Assembly (NCBI GenBank): GCA_024036415.1
Contig: JAMWET010003931.1
Coordinates: 1 to 64,000 of the forward strand
Length of the DNA stretch: 64,000 bases
DNA from: Prochilodus magdalenae
Lineage: Eukaryota; Chordata; Actinopteri; Characiformes; Prochilodontidae
Direction of reading: 5' to 3'
Shown here: piece by piece, positions 26,430 through 41,500 of the stretch
Position numbering within the stretch: the stretch's first letter is position 1
Layout: every line of letters starts with the position of its first letter
Program-made: the position numbers and the translations under genes
Notes under the pieces: model-generated
The model's database searches: none
Told to the model about the DNA's origin: nothing
The model's input: the letters and a program-made list of their open reading frames with translations, nothing else

Positions 26430-27628
26430 GTAAAAAGGTGTCTGTAATGTAGTGATGCACTGCTCATTCATATTTGCTACAGTTAGCTGTGAAATGCTGA
26501 AAAACGTAAAAAATATAATTAAGTGAACCTTTCCGAACTTAATGACTCTTAAACAGCCTAATGAATGCACTCAACTCATGTGACGTTTCAAATAGCAATG
26601 AGTCCATTAACAAAATTAAACATTTGTTTCTGAAATTGCTTTACTATGTAAAATGTAATAACATGACACTAGCTAACTATAAGTTTATATATGAAGTGGA
26701 TTCATTTAGGATCCAGTGCTATGAACCAGTTTCCAAAGCTAACATATTCCTGCATGTGTTCACATTTGGCATTTGTAGTCATGCTTATCACTGGATTCAT
26801 CACACATTCACACTTAATATGTATTACACAGATTTATTTTATTGCATGTAATTTTTTTTGCAATGCATAATAGTTTTAGTTTATTTGACAATGTGCAAAC
26901 ATTAAAAGAACATTCATTTTAAAAACTTTGACCATTTTTTTTTTACTTTGACCTAATACTTCAAAAAAATAATAGAAAAAAAATTAAATATTAAAAAAGA
27001 ACTATAAAGCAAAATGACCATATATTTGAAATAATTTTTTTTGGACATGTGACTTCATAACATACTTATAACAGTACTCAGCATCATACTCGATGCAGCA
27101 CACATTTGCCTTTGATGACTGATCACTTTAATGCCACAGTTTATTTAAGTATCTTCTGATAATTGCTTTGAACATGCAGGTAGACGGCATTCCATGACTT
27201 GCCTGTACTCCAGTGACATTTATAGACTAGAGTTTAAAGTAAATGGTTGGAAAAAGGGATGCTTGACCTCACACCCACGCAACCATACACACGGTCAGCA
27301 ACCCTTTACAAGCTTTCTTTCTGGCCTGCAGCAAAATGTTAGAGACTTTTTAATAACTAAATTAGACATAACTGCATAGATATTGACCAGATAAAGGTAG
27401 AGTAAATATTTCTGAAAACTTCTCAGGTCTGCCTGCAAATATAAATGAGAGTACTGAGAGACAAACTTTAAAAAGTTATTCTGACAAATTAGATTATCCC
27501 CATAAAACTTACTATTAAGTAATATGCAGTGCATATTAAGGTTAAGATGCCTAAACAGTATAATATGCCTAAACAGTATAATAATCTAAGAAAAAATAAT
27601 CTGGCAAAGATAAACCTCTGAACATTAG
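26430..27628. other. 3' flank of the minus-strand gene
   Basis: AT-rich, including long A and T runs near 26940-27040. No gene is seen. Confidence 0.45.
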
Positions 27629-27900
27629 CTAAGCTTTGCTGGGTTCAGCCTCCAGTTCCTCCACTAAATAATGCTGCTTCTTTTTAAGGATTTTATAGAA
27701 TTCTGCTTTCACAGCTGTTCCTCCTGAGTCTAGAACCCTGTACAAGATCCTCATTTGCTTCTGAGATGTTTCAGTGTTTTCTATCCAGTTGTACATTTCA
27801 TCAGTGATCATGCTTTTACTTTGTAAACAGTCGACTATCTCCATCACTGGGAGAACTCTCTGAATGAGTTTCACTCTATTTTCATCCACAAATTTAGAAC
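27629..27900 (-). CDS. Terminal exon: CARD
   Basis: Encodes about 90 residues from [20 protein letters not shown] to [11 protein letters not shown] and a stop. The acceptor is CTTTATTTCAG. It has the same CARD pattern as 19803-20077 with 28 differences over 87 aligned residues, clustered in the exposed middle and last helices (for example [14 protein letters not shown]). Confidence 0.9.
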
Positions 27901-28127
27901 CTGAAATAAAGATGAAAATTAAACTCATTTGTGGATGTAATATGTTCTTTAAAGCATAACAACATTCAATTTAAACTTACTCCACAGAATCTGACATTTT
28001 ATAAAAACCTTGTTTAATGAGCCCTTAACTGACCAATAATAACAGCGAACAAATCATTAGTACTTTCCAAGGTAAAAATGTACAAATACTTATAAATGGC
28101 AGTGGATGTAATTGTGTATTATTATGT

Positions 28128-28190
<63 letters not shown>

Positions 28191-31100
28191 CAGTTTCATT
28201 CGTAACACCAGCAAGACTGACCAGACACTTGCAGAGTTAAACTACAAATCGATTTATTAAGCAAGGCTGAGGTAAAAAGCAGACTATACAGACAGTATAG
28301 AATAATTAAAAACCGGGCCGAACAAACCAGAGGTAAGGACATTTTGGAATGGAAAGGCAGTCCAGGTAAGAAGCCAAAAACACGTTCCTCACAGGCAAAC
28401 AAATTCAAAGCAGCAAGTGGAGAGAAAAAACAGAATTAGCAAAGCAGAAGGTCAATGCATGAATAAAGACGGCTGGAAAACACAGAACACTCTGTAATCC
28501 AGGTAAGTTGGTAGTACCTCTCGAAATAAGACTGAAGCGCACATGTCCGTGATGTCACAAAGTGGAGGGGACTGTGGGTTTGGAGTCCAGGGGAGCAATA
28601 GAGATGCGGGAATCATGACCAGTAATATGAAGTTGTACATCTACTCAAGTATGTACATATGATGTATGAAGTTATAATAGATGTGTGCTCATTGAATATG
28701 TGTGCATTAGTTAAAACTTTTTTTGCCGTATCAGAAGTAAATTAGAAACTGTTCATTATTACCATACTGAGCATCATGATGTTGTTGTTTCTGAACTCTT
28801 TTGGTGAAATTGATCATCTGATCTTGAGAGTTTATCACACATTGTAAAAGTGGGTGTAGAGGGAGTGAGGTGTAGAGACACTGCTGAATGAGGGCAGAAA
28901 CTACAACAGCCAGGCTGCTCTAATTTACTTCTCATGTCACACACATCTCAGATATATTTTTGTGACAACAAAAATCAAGCATGCATTAGATGTGTGAATC
29001 CAGTGCAATTCATTGATCCCCTCACGTTCCACTACCTATTTTTCCTGTGTGCACTCAAAACAAAACAACACAAAAATGTGGTGTTCACAAACATGACTGT
29101 AACTGAGTAATAAACAAGGCGGCTCAGGCAAAGCATCACAACACAATACACATTTAGCCACACTAGACGCTGACATTCTTACACTTGGTCAAAAATAGAA
29201 AGGATGGCTTAAAAAAGATCCTAAGAGGAAAAGACCAGAAGAACAAAGAAGATCAGAGAAGGGCAAAGAAGCATATTAACATTAGCAAGGTGTTTCAAAG
29301 AAATCTCCGACAGCGACAGTGAGTTCCCCCTTAAACTGTGCTGCAGTTACTAGTCATATATACATTCTACTGTAAACTTGTGTGTGTTACAGAGCTGTAA
29401 TTAATGTGGTTTGTTTTTCAAAGCTTTGAGGATTTGCTTCTTTTATAATCCGAGCACTAATCTTGGATTAGCTTAAACTGCTCAGTAACAGTATTACCTT
29501 TGGTTTTGGGTCTGAAATAAGAAAAAGAAGTTACAAAAGTTGTTGTATGTTAGCCCGTTTCAATCGTGTTCTTACGCGATGCTATGCGATGATTTAAAGG
29601 TGACAGCGTTTGTGCTACTTTCTTAATGTTTACTTATAGCTAATGCCAACCCCATTTGTACATATCTGTTCTGTATTTATTGTATTGTGTATTGTGTTCT
29701 GTATATATGTTGTCTGGTGTACTTACTGTATGTTCTGCAATGTATGTTTTACCTTGCTGTGCACTCTATGTAGCTCTATACATTGTGCTGCTGTTGTGTG
29801 TTGCACTATTAAGGCCTGAAGAATGACATTTGTGACAAGTTTTATCAGCTATCAGTGTCTAAGTGACACTACCTTGTTTAGAGTGATAAAGTACTAAACA
29901 AGATAAGTAATCTACTGTGTTGAATAGAGTTTTTACTTTAAATACTGGAGAAAGGTCTATAACTAAAGAATGGATCTTTTACAAATATCTTCAAACTGAA
30001 ATTATTTCACAGTTTTTACATGCAAGCCATATTATGTCATAATATTGTATATGCATGTACAATATGTAATGGTTCTGTAACTATTGGAAAATTCCATTTC
30101 AGTAATTTGCTGCTATGAGCTCTATGCACTAACTGATAATATTGGTTTCTTGTAAATGTAGAGAAAAGCACCCTGCATGAATATACATCCTAACAACTAC
30201 ATCAACTGTCATTTATAAGCATTTGTACTTCTTCAGATTCTAACTGACTTATTATTTGGTTCACAGCTATTAACGGTCAGTTAATGTTCATTACACCACA
30301 TTATTATGAAGTGTTACCTGAATGTCCTGTTCTATCAAAACTAATGGATGTGAAACAGTAATACATCATTCAGGAATATCATACCTGCTTCCATTTTCAA
30401 TGGGCGTGTCTCTACATTGTAACCTGTAATAATGAGACAGAAAAAGAAGCTGTTTAATATTTAAAGTGATCATTTAAACTTCAGAATGACTCCATAACAC
30501 TGTCTCCAAATACTGTGATATGTAATTTAATGTAATATAAACACACACATTACAGTTTTTATTTATATTGGTTATTCAATATAATTGAATTTAATTCAGA
30601 GATAGCCAGGGTACATCATGTTGTTTTCTTTGGGGAAACACTGAGCACCACAAAACTAGCAGTTAACGAGCAATCAGAGTGAGAATATTCATAATGAGAA
30701 GCTGAAAGAGAATTTCAGAGATTTTTGCAAATATATTGTATATAAACATACTGCATTGCCAAAATATTCAAAGCTTTACTATGACATTTTAGCTCTTGGG
30801 GCCTACCATTTCTCTCAACCATCTATGAGAAGTTCTACAACTTGACTGGAGTCCATCTATTTTTAAATTTAATTGATTGGACATGATTTTGAAAGACACA
30901 CCTGTCTATATAAGGTATTACAGCTAACAATGCATTTCAAAAAAATGAGTCAGAAGAAGGAAAGACCTGCCTGCAGAGCTCAAAGACAAAGCTGGCCAAC
31001 CAAACTAAAGTAATCCAAAGAAAAGGGCCTTGGTAAGCGATGTGGCCATGAACCCAGTGATCACTCTGGAGCACTCCACTCCATCTCTGTGTTATAGCAG

Positions 31101-33149
31101 AGTGGCCAGACAGAAGCCTCTCCTCAGTAAAAGGCATCCTGTCTGGAGCAAAAAAAGTGTCTAAAGGATTCTCTGGTAATATAACCAATATTTAAGTCTC
31201 TGGCCTTAATTTTAGGTGTCATGTCTGGGGGAAACCACACACTCCTCATCACCTGCCCAACATCATCCCTACAGTGGACCATGGTGGTGGCAGCATCATT
31301 CTGTGGGGTTGTTTTTCAGTGACTGGAGACTTGAAAATGGCTGTATACCAACAGTCCCCATTAAACCTGAAGGAGCTTGAGAGGATCTGCACAGAAGTAA
31401 GGCAGAAAATCTGCATGTGTGCAAACCTTGTCACATCATATCCAAGAAGACTGTAGGCTGTAATCACTGCCTAAGGTGCTTCAACTAAGTGCGGATTTGC
31501 AAAAACATCTAAAATTCTGTTTTACTTTCTCGTTATGAGGTGTTGAGTGCAGATTGATGGAGAAGCTTGAATTTATTTTTATTTTTTGAGCACAAAACAT
31601 TAACATAACAAGGAAAAGTGGAACCACTAGTCTGAATTATTAAAATTACCATATCTGTACACTTTTAAGTGATTCTATCCATTTATCAATGTTAAATTTC
31701 TGACCACATAACTACTACTGGATGAAGACAACTATTTCTGTTGATGTACAGTTTTTTAAACCAGTAGAGACACTGTGGGTTTTATAATAACACAAAAGCA
31801 TTGGTCATGCTGTTGTGCGTCTAATGTGCTATGTGCTAATGTGCAATGTGCTATGTCACAAACTTCTGTGGCTGAGAGTCCAAGAGATCATACTTGGTCT
31901 CTCTGGGTGACTAGGATGAACCTCTCACTTTCCCATGATCCCATTTGATACACTTCTACACTTGCAGCAGAGGTCATATGGTGGTCCTATCCTCTTTTAA
32001 TGGACAGGGTATCATGTGTGGTACAGTAATATGCATTTAACTGGGCAGTAAGCTTGTTATGAAAAAGTCATTTTTACACTAGTGATTTTATGTGTGTGTT
32101 AGCAGAACCATGTCTAAAGCTCTCCTTGAGAAAATCCAGTGTAAACAGTGTGAACCACCCAAGATCTAGTTTGTATTATACCTTTATTATATTAAATCCA
32201 GTAAGCTGAAATATATCTGGTGTCCAGATAATTCTGACATACTATACATAAAAAAATCCCTCTAAAAAGATCTAAATTACCTGACTCACTTGTGTTTTTA
32301 CTTTTAAGAAAGATCCGATGTGGTTCCCACACTTCTACACCATCTTCATCCAAAATGCTAATTGTAATATCCTCAGCTTCAAAGTAAACCACAAATGTGG
32401 GGTGATAGTTTGGGCCATAATCACACACAAATCTGGCAACCTAGAACGACAAAACAGTAGCAAAACTGAAAAGATAGCCCCAAAAACCATGTAAATATTA
32501 AGATGTTTTCTCAATAATCCTTTTATTGTGATTGTATAGGCTAGTCCTTACCTTCGGCTCAGATGCATGGGGATCACAGGATGGTTTGTAATTTCTTCCT
32601 GCGGTAAGTTGGCATGTGGAGCTGGTCTCAAAGTAAGTGGTGCCTTTATGCTTTTTTTCTACCTTTAGTGTCAGAAACAAGATTTCCAGATTTCTTTACA
32701 ATGGGTGGGTGTATGTGTCAGTTTTGAATCTCATGCACAGCAAATCACTGAATCCGGTGTGACCAAACACAAAAGCATGATGGTGCTAGTTTATCAAGGA
32801 AATAATGTCACACATCAGCAGTTGGCTTTGCCTTGTCAAGAAATATGCAGATGGAACAACAAGCACTAATGCTAGCAGACTTTACATATTAGCAGAGAAT
32901 TTAGTATAAAATACCAGTACAGGATGAGTGTTTCATCCCCACAGTGGATAATAAGCCAGAACACTGATTGTTAAAGAAAAAAAAAAATCATTGTGCTTGG
33001 GTGCTAGGTAGAGGTCAAATATTTCACCTAGTTTCACCTAGTTTTTCTGCAGCGCGAATTAATAATGATAGGCCTGAGCTTAATATGTCACACTGGTGAA
33101 AAAAAGTATAATAAACCATTACAATCACATTTTGGAGCCGTGATAAAAC

Positions 33150-33231
<82 letters not shown>

Positions 33232-35421
33232 CTTTTATATATTTTGCACATACATTTATGGGAGTTTCCCTATAAATGCTACATACTGTTACTGTTATTA
33301 TAACCAACCACCTAAACCTACTGTTGCTACTCAGAATCATCTGTCCAATAAAATGGAAGCCTGTTTATGAGGGGTAAAAGAAGTGGGACAACAATAGATC
33401 AAATATGGCTTGTACTGAAGCAAGATTTAGAATTATTATTGATACTGGAAAAGTTTAGAAATGTTGTAAAAATGAAACAAAAATCTGAAATTTGTTGAAA
33501 TCGAAAATAGACAAAATTGACTTTTTTTTTTTTACAACATTTCTTGTGTGTGTGTGTGCCACCAATGCCATGATGGATGTTGACTTTTGCTAACATCTCT
33601 GATAAAAGTCTGGTTGGTCTCTTTCATCCTTAGCCCAGTTTCTGGCCTTATCCTACAGGGATTAGGAATTCTGCAGATTCCCTGGATCTTATCACAGTAC
33701 TAAATACAGTAGGTGGTGAAGATTACATTCCTTGCAATCTTGTGTTGAGAAAAGCTATTTTTGAATTGTTTGACAATTCACTCACAAAGTTTGGCACAAA
33801 GTGGTGAGCCACGACAATGAGCCCTTGGCGAATCATGATCCTTTCATCTGCTTCTAATGCACCTGCTTATTGTGGAATGTTGCAAAATGTGACTTGAAAT
33901 ATTCAATAAACTTTTCACTCTTCCAATGCTTCTTCAATAAATCTACCACTAGGATTTCTAAATATGGCTTCAGGATAATGAATACAATATAAGTATAATC
34001 AAACAAACAAAAGTTAATTACCTCTTCAAATGGTACGTTCCCTGGCAGTAAATGAATGTGTAGCTTTTTCAAGCTTTGTTTGCTCATTATTTCTTCATAG
34101 AAGACTAGGACTTGGGCATTTATGGGACGGGGACGTAACATTTTCTTTAGAAGGCCAAAGGGGGAAAGATGCTGGATGGAAATAATCACATATGTCTTTG
34201 TCACTTCCAGTGGTGGTATGACCTCTATATTCTCTCCAGTGAAATGTGCCACCACCAGATGAGGCTGGTTTTTCTCTGTATGAAAATAAGGAAAAGAAAA
34301 ACAAACAGTGTAGATTACTGACAGATAATCTAATATAGTCATCTGTCAACTGTTTTCATGTGGTGACTGAACTGTAGCTTTACCCTGAACAGTTAAATAA
34401 CTGTCTTTCGATGACTTTCTGTATAGAAGTATGTGCCAACTATGGTTTTGTTAGATGAGAATAAGGGTCATTAGAGGGTTCAGTATTTATAAACTATTTA
34501 TGAATGCATTACTTAGGAGTTCTTTGAAACAATAAATATTTTTTTCCTTTAATGCTCTGAAATGATATTTGGACTTTGGGATGCTGTGTTATAGAGGTAA
34601 GAACACTAGGTGCTATGGTAAAAAAAAGTATTAAGATCTACACGACTCTAGTGAAATACAATTCAGGTGATTTAACTAAATTCATTAGGCAAAATTTCAC
34701 AAAATACATTAATCTACTTAATGCAATCCTGTTAAAACTACCTTATGATTATAATCTACCTGTAATAAGATTTAAATTGTTATTTGGAAGAAATGCTAAA
34801 AAACATTAAAAATAATAATTGGAAAATGGAAATGTATGCAAATAACTTTTTAACCAGAACTTTAAGATTTCCATTCAATATGTGCACACCACACTGTGTT
34901 TCTGTTGTTGTGTGTCTATAGCATGATGGCTGGTTCAATAACTGCATTACTAATTATTGTACTAACTGTGCTCTTTTTTTAAAGGTCTTCAAAAATAAGC
35001 TTTAGGTAAAACTGAACCTACCAGAAAGTAGCTCACAGTGTGGGAGGTGCAGACGACTGATGGAACCTTCAATGCAGTCAATATTGTACAGAGGACCTGC
35101 AGGCTGCATCTGACCTAAACCATCCAACAGTTGAGTTTCCCAGAAGTCTATTCTGTACAGCAACTCCCCTTTACCCTCCATCTCAAACATCAGATTGGTC
35201 AGTCTGCACTGAAACTGACCAGCATGAGGACACTGAAAGCTGAAGAGTAAATGTCAGACAAAACATGTCAAATACATCCTTCTTAACCGACTGTACTGTT
35301 CTTGTTAGAGTAATGCCAAATGATGAAAACACACATCACCTGTACAAGTTACTCTTCCTAACGTCTGAACTGTTTTCAGACATTTCAGGAATGAATCCTT
35401 CAGTATCCATAGACAACTGTG

Positions 35422-35500
<79 letters not shown>

Positions 35501-38500
35501 GTTTTCAAGTCCACGAGTAAAGTCACAAATTGCATGTGTTTGAAGTAAAAAGTCCTACACTACATTAGACAACTCATTTTGTTAAGCTGTTCAGCAGAGT
35601 GCTAACAGGCTACATGGAGCTAGATTAAACTTTTTCTAAATTATTCACTTAATACTTCAACAAAAAAGTATTTAATATTGTTATTTACAGCAAATGTCTT
35701 ACAAGCTTTAAATATATGTGCTTAAATATAGAGCTACATTAAGCAGTGATTAATTTAACATACATCAACATTAGCTTGGTCAGTAAAAGTGACACTGAAA
35801 CGTCACTAAAAATGAGCATCATCATGATCATAGCAATGGTATCTAAATAAACAAAAAGGTTTCTAGGTGACGTGTTTGCTTATATATTGTTGTATATACT
35901 GTATGCCTACATATAGTTTTATATACTGAATGCTTATATATTGTTTTATGTCGTGTATGTTCACCCTTTGGACTGTCAAATCAGTAACAATGCACTCACA
36001 TGTTCAGTGTCAGGTGGCGAGTTAAAGTCTTCTACCAGCAAATCGCAAGAACTCACGCTGTCTGTAGAATGGAAACATTAGGATTTTGTATTTTATTACA
36101 TATTAGGGTTACAGTGGAATAGGATTAGGAGTAACGGATTACCGCTGCTATGATTTGCTGTAAAATGTCCAAGCGTGTAATCTCAGATGTCAACAGTAAT
36201 CTAGAAAATCTTTCTTACAGTTAATCCTGCTAAACCAAACAGCTGATGGAATTTAAATACACAATCATAGCTTAAAATGCGTCCTTTGTAATCTTCAGTA
36301 AAGATTACATCACTGATGGCACACTAAATTTCAGCATAAATCCATGAAATCCAGAGGGGATTTCAACATGGAACTTCAAAATCAGTTATGCAAATAACAT
36401 ATTTGACAAACTTTGTTAACTTGGTTAAATCACTGATTGGGATGTATTTTGAATGGATTATAAACCTGATGTCAAATATGTATGTTGAATTTGGGAACTG
36501 TGTACATTTAAATGTAATCTCATCCAAACTACTAACTAACCAAATTATGGTTGAATCGAAGAAAGTGAAAGATGTTTAGAATGTTATCTTGTGATGACTC
36601 ACCTAAATAGGAATCTGGATTACTTTTGGATACATTCTCTGTTGTCGAGGCTTCTGTGTTTGCAGATCTACAATAATATTATAATCACTATTATTATTGG
36701 AATTAGTATAACAGATTTTTAAAATTAAAATGCAATGAAAACTCTGTTGTGTTGGTAGGCTTTTTTTGTTGGATAAGCTCTTAACTAGTTTTAGCAGTCC
36801 GTTTCTGTGGGCTAAAACAATTCTATGTTGATGAACTTTTAGGGTTCTTGTCTGTCAGCAGGACCTGTCTTCTTTTTTATTGATCAAGTTCGCGATAAGT
36901 TCAGACAAATGTCCTAACATTCTCCTAAAAAATTCTTAATATAGTCCATAATTCATAGCTCCATCAAATTGTGGTAAGGTGTCCAATAGCTTTCCAATAG
37001 ATTAGGTTTCTTTTGCTGAAGTGCATAAATTTTTTTTTTTACCAATGAAACATTTTTCAGTTATGACACAAAAATCCATTTTCACCTTATCCATTCACAT
37101 AGCACTATTTCAGCAGTGTCCTGGCTCTGTCTTTAGGAAACTACAACCAGACAACAATGTTTATCCTGAAAAGTAGTAACTTGCTCCATGCTATCATTGG
37201 TACCATACATACCATTCTTGTTCAGTGTTTGCCGGATGGTGGACTTTCAAAAATGATACTATCCCGTATTAAAGAGGCCTGCAGATCCTTACATATCACA
37301 TTGGGGTACGTTGTCATATCATGCAAATTATTTTTAGATATTGTCTAGGACTACTTAAATATGTAAAGCTCCACATAAAAAATGCAAAGAAAATGCATCT
37401 TTCTAAACTTGCTGTGGTTGTATGTGAACAGGTAGTCTGAGGAAATAAGTCTTTTTGAATATCAGAAAAATGACATGGTAGAAGTTCAAAACTTTGTTGG
37501 AAAATGTTAGTAGAAATACACTGTCAATACACACTGCTGCATAAGATTCAGTGTCTACCGTTGCAAACTACAGACAAGTATTTAATTGACTTCTACAATT
37601 ATTCCTCAATTAAATTAGGAATTAAAGATTAATTAATATTATTTAACACTGAATTACACTCACTTACCCTTTTTTCCACCTGAAGAAAGGAAGCAATGAA
37701 GATATCCTTTTAGGCAGTCTGAATTTTGGATGATTAGTATCATGTAACAGAGATTCAAAGCTATATGATGATCCATAAACAGAACTGCTTTCAGATCCTG
37801 ACATCGAAAAGTAACCAGAACTTGCCAAAGACGATGTGTCTAATCTCTCATCTTCAGTCACTGGTGATAGGAAAAATAAATTAAAATTCATGATTTGACA
37901 AGCAGCAAAGTGTAATTATCAAATCATATTCAATTTTTTTTATTATTATTAATTTTAATCTGACATCAAAACCAGATTGTTTTTTGAACTAAATCAAATT
38001 AATCATGTACAATTCCACCTGTTAGCTAGGTTCCCCTACTCAGTCATAGTTCTGCACACATCAGTTTTGGGTTCCTTTTTGTCTGACCCTATGAACAGTA
38101 GTCTAAAGTGGGCGCACTTTATCATGATAAATATGTGAATATGCAATATGAAAATTAAATCCAGTAGAGAGTCTCTTTGCAATGGAATGCATATTTAAAT
38201 AAAATAGCTACCCATCCTCCTTTCTTATCAGTTTTGCATGTATTCATAAAACTTAGGTTTACTGGTTATGTCTTGTTAAGAGCAGTAGTACTACCTCTTC
38301 AATACCAGGGACCCTGAACACACCACGTAGTGTTGTCTGTGTTTTGTACCTTGCTAAAGCTATAGGTAGCATTTACCAAACATTCTGTACTCTGTCCTGC
38401 AAGAAGGGATTGTTTTCAGTAAGGATTGGGACTTTTCTTACTTTTCATTCATGTTAGTACAATAAACCAGTTTAGACTCTAGCCAATAGGGGATGCAATA

Positions 38501-41500
38501 TTTACATTTAACTGTAACCTGATCTTTGTTTCTACCTGTTGGCACTTTTATTTACTTGGTCATGGCAGGAAAATGCTAAAATACATTTATTTTGTATTTT
38601 TATGACATCATCTGTTGCACCAGGCAAACTTTCTACAGGGTGTTTAGAGCACTGTTGGAGAGAGGTTGATGACACTGAAGCTCTACACTAAAAAAGTCGT
38701 TAAAAATGTTCAACACAGTTAATAAAGTCATAAATATGGTCAATAGTAAAGCAAAATATCATTATAGTTCTTTATGTGGATGTTTTATAAATATATGCTG
38801 GGTGTTACTTCTCACTGCTGTTCTGTCTCGGTCTTATACATTCATGTCTGCTCTTAGTTGCTTCTGTTGTCCAGAGTTGTCAGGCTTGTTACCTGTTTTT
38901 ATGTTTTAAACATGTTTTACATATAAAGCTATTAATAAAAAGCTGACACAGGTACACTTTCGTACAAAAGCCTTTGTTGGTGATGACAGCTTCAAGACAT
39001 CTCCTGTATGGAGGAACTGGTCTCATGCATTGCGCAGGTGTGAATTTGGCTCATTCTTCCACAAAAACTCTCTTCAAATCCTGAAGGTTCCGTAGGCTCC
39101 TTCTATGAACTTTGAGCTTTAGTTCCTTCCGGAGATTTTCAGTTGGATTTAGGTCAGGTAATTGGTTGGGCCAATCTAGCAACTCTATTTTCTTCCTCTG
39201 AAACCAGTTGAGAGTTTCCTTGGCTGTGTATTTGTGATCATTGTCTTGCTGAAATGTCCACCCTTGTTTCATTTACATCATCCTGGTAGATGGCAGCAGA
39301 TTTTTATCAAGAAGGTCCATCAAGAAGGTACATTTGTCCATTCATCCTTCCTTCAATTATATGAAGCATTAAGGTGCCAAATGCTAAAAGGCCATGGCGG
39401 TCAAATCATTACTTATTTTATTCTTTGAAACAGCTGTACCTGCTGATTCCAGGTTTTTCTGTAGCTTTCTCCAGCTATTCATTGGCTCTTGGACAACAAT
39501 TCTTTTCACTCCTCTGTCTGAAATCTTGTGGGGAGCACCTAGTTGTGTCCGGCTTTTGATGAAATGATGTTCTTTCCACTTCCAGGTTATGGCCCCTACC
39601 GTGCTCACTGGAACCTCCAGTCGTTTAGAAATTCTTCTGTAACCACTGCCCTAAGTATGTTTTGCAACAATAAAGTTGCAAAGGTCTTGAGAGATATGTT
39701 TTTTTGCACCTCTCTTTCTTCATGTGTTCAATACTTTTTCCATGTGTCATTTATCATTGTTACACATAATTTATGGACATCTATGGTTTGATTTTTTATT
39801 ACATGTGTGGATTGAATAGTTTGCTACAGACATATGGTGAGAATTTCATGTATATATATATGTATATAAATATGTTTATATTTTATGTATTTCCCTTGTA
39901 TTTGTGTTTAGTATTACAGGACTCCATTTCCCATTTTGACTGTCATGTCGCCTGCCAATCAGGGCTTAGCATTAGTGTGCCCTGATCCCATCTCAAACTC
40001 CTCTGTAGCTCTATTAGTGGGAACTAACACTCAGATAATAAGGAAGCTTTTTGATTCATGTAGAACTCAGGGTGGAGAACGGTTCTTGAATACCCTGACC
40101 ATACACCCCATTATCAGGAAAGCTTATGAGTCCCTACAAGACACTGATGCCTCTTTAGAAGACTCAGACCAAAAAGGCACCATTTGGTTTGATCAGTCTA
40201 GTCCAGTCACTTTGCAGCCAAGCCAAGTACTTCGAGTGGCTGATGTGCCCAAGTTATCTGGTGAACTGACCAACTCCCTCCTGCTAGTAGATCAGGCTGA
40301 AGCGGTGAACAATTCAGAAAGACATGAAGTCCACTCTGCATCAGTTCTGTCACAGAAGCGTGTAGTTGTCACTGTGAGAAATGTTTCCAGTAAACCTGTC
40401 ATTCTGAGACGAGGGACACCTCTTGCCAATATTTTTCCTGTCATGATGGTTCCCCAGCTAAAAGCTCCTACCTCTGAAACCACCTCTACATTATCTCCCA
40501 GTTCCTTTGATTTTGGGGACTCCCCAATGCCAGACGAGGCAAAGCAACGTCTCTGTCAGAAAATGCTGGAGAGAAGGGATGTGTGGGATGTGGGCTGTTC
40601 TAATAGTACCAAGCATGAGATTCGATTGACTGATCTAAAGCCTTTCAGAGAAAGATCTCATCGCCTAGCTCCAGCTGAAATAGAGGATGTGCGGAAACAT
40701 CTGCAGGAACTGAAAGAGAATGGCATTATTTCCGATTCCAGAAGTCCCTAAGCATCTCCAATCGTGGTCGTTTGCAAGAAGTCAGGAAAGGTCAGAATGT
40801 GCGTGGACTACTGCACCTTGAATCAACGAACCATTCCTGATCAGTACACAGTCCTAAGAATCGAGGATGCGCTTCATAGCTTATCTGGAAGCAAGTGGTT
40901 CACAGTTTTAGATTTGAGAAGTGGGTGCTACCAGATTCCTATGAGTGAAGCTGACAAAGAAAAGACAGCTTTCATCTGTCCACTAGGATTTTAAAAATTT
41001 AAGCGTATGCCACAGGGAATTTGTGGAGCCCCTGCCACCTTCCAGAGGGTTATGGAATGAACAGTTGGAGACATGAACTTCCTGGAGGTTTTGGTGTACC
41101 TGGACGACCTGATCATCTTTGGAAAAACGCTTGAGGAACATGAGGAAAGACTCCTAAAAGTTCTTGATCGATTAAAAGACGAAGGCCTGAAACTGTCGCT
41201 AGATAAATGTCAGTTTGGGAGGACTTCAGTCACCTACGTTGATCACATTGTGTCCCAAGATGGAATAGCCACTGATCCATCAAAGATTGAAGCTGTTTCG
41301 GCATGGCCCAAGCCGCAGACACTGTCTGAACTCAGATCTTTTCTGGGATTCTGTGAATATTACCGTCGCTTTGTGAAAGATTATTCCAGGATCGGTCGTC
41401 CCCTCAATGACCTAATCCAAGGCTCTTCTTCTCACTCCAGGCTCACAAAAGCTGGGAAGCCAGTGCACAGTAAGGTTCATATCAAGAGCTCTAAGCCCTT

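Larger units (their letters stand above)
27901..30384 (-). other. Intron before the CARD exon
   Basis: About 2.5 kb, against 0.4 kb in the plus-strand gene. It holds a TA microsatellite, an LTR-like fragment (about 28190-28640) and otherwise AT-rich sequence. Confidence 0.55.
32663..34021 (-). other. Intron with shared Tc1 relic and a TA microsatellite
   Basis: It aligns inversely with 16.14-17.53 kb, including the Tc1-like HTH relic (about 33640-33755). It lacks the SINE insertion and gains a (TA)n array. Confidence 0.6.

Noticed and set aside
22035..26452. Several open frames with repeating YTVHFYCKYTIQYIS-like protein
   Set aside because: They follow from the minisatellite unit length and lack any start context, domain or splice support.
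29498..29511. Possible 14-nt exon on the minus strand (TTATTTCAG acceptor, GTAATA donor)
   Set aside because: Its length breaks the phase chain between the spacer exon and the CARD exon, which join correctly without it.
31249..31467. Minus-strand frame at 31.25-31.47 kb
   Set aside because: It is antisense to the recognisable Tc1 transposase segment.
33024..33370. IYIYIY-rich frames
   Set aside because: They are a translation of the (TA)n microsatellite.
35305..35535. Frame with repeated SIYL
   Set aside because: It is a translation of the (GATA)n array joined to the 77-nt exon.
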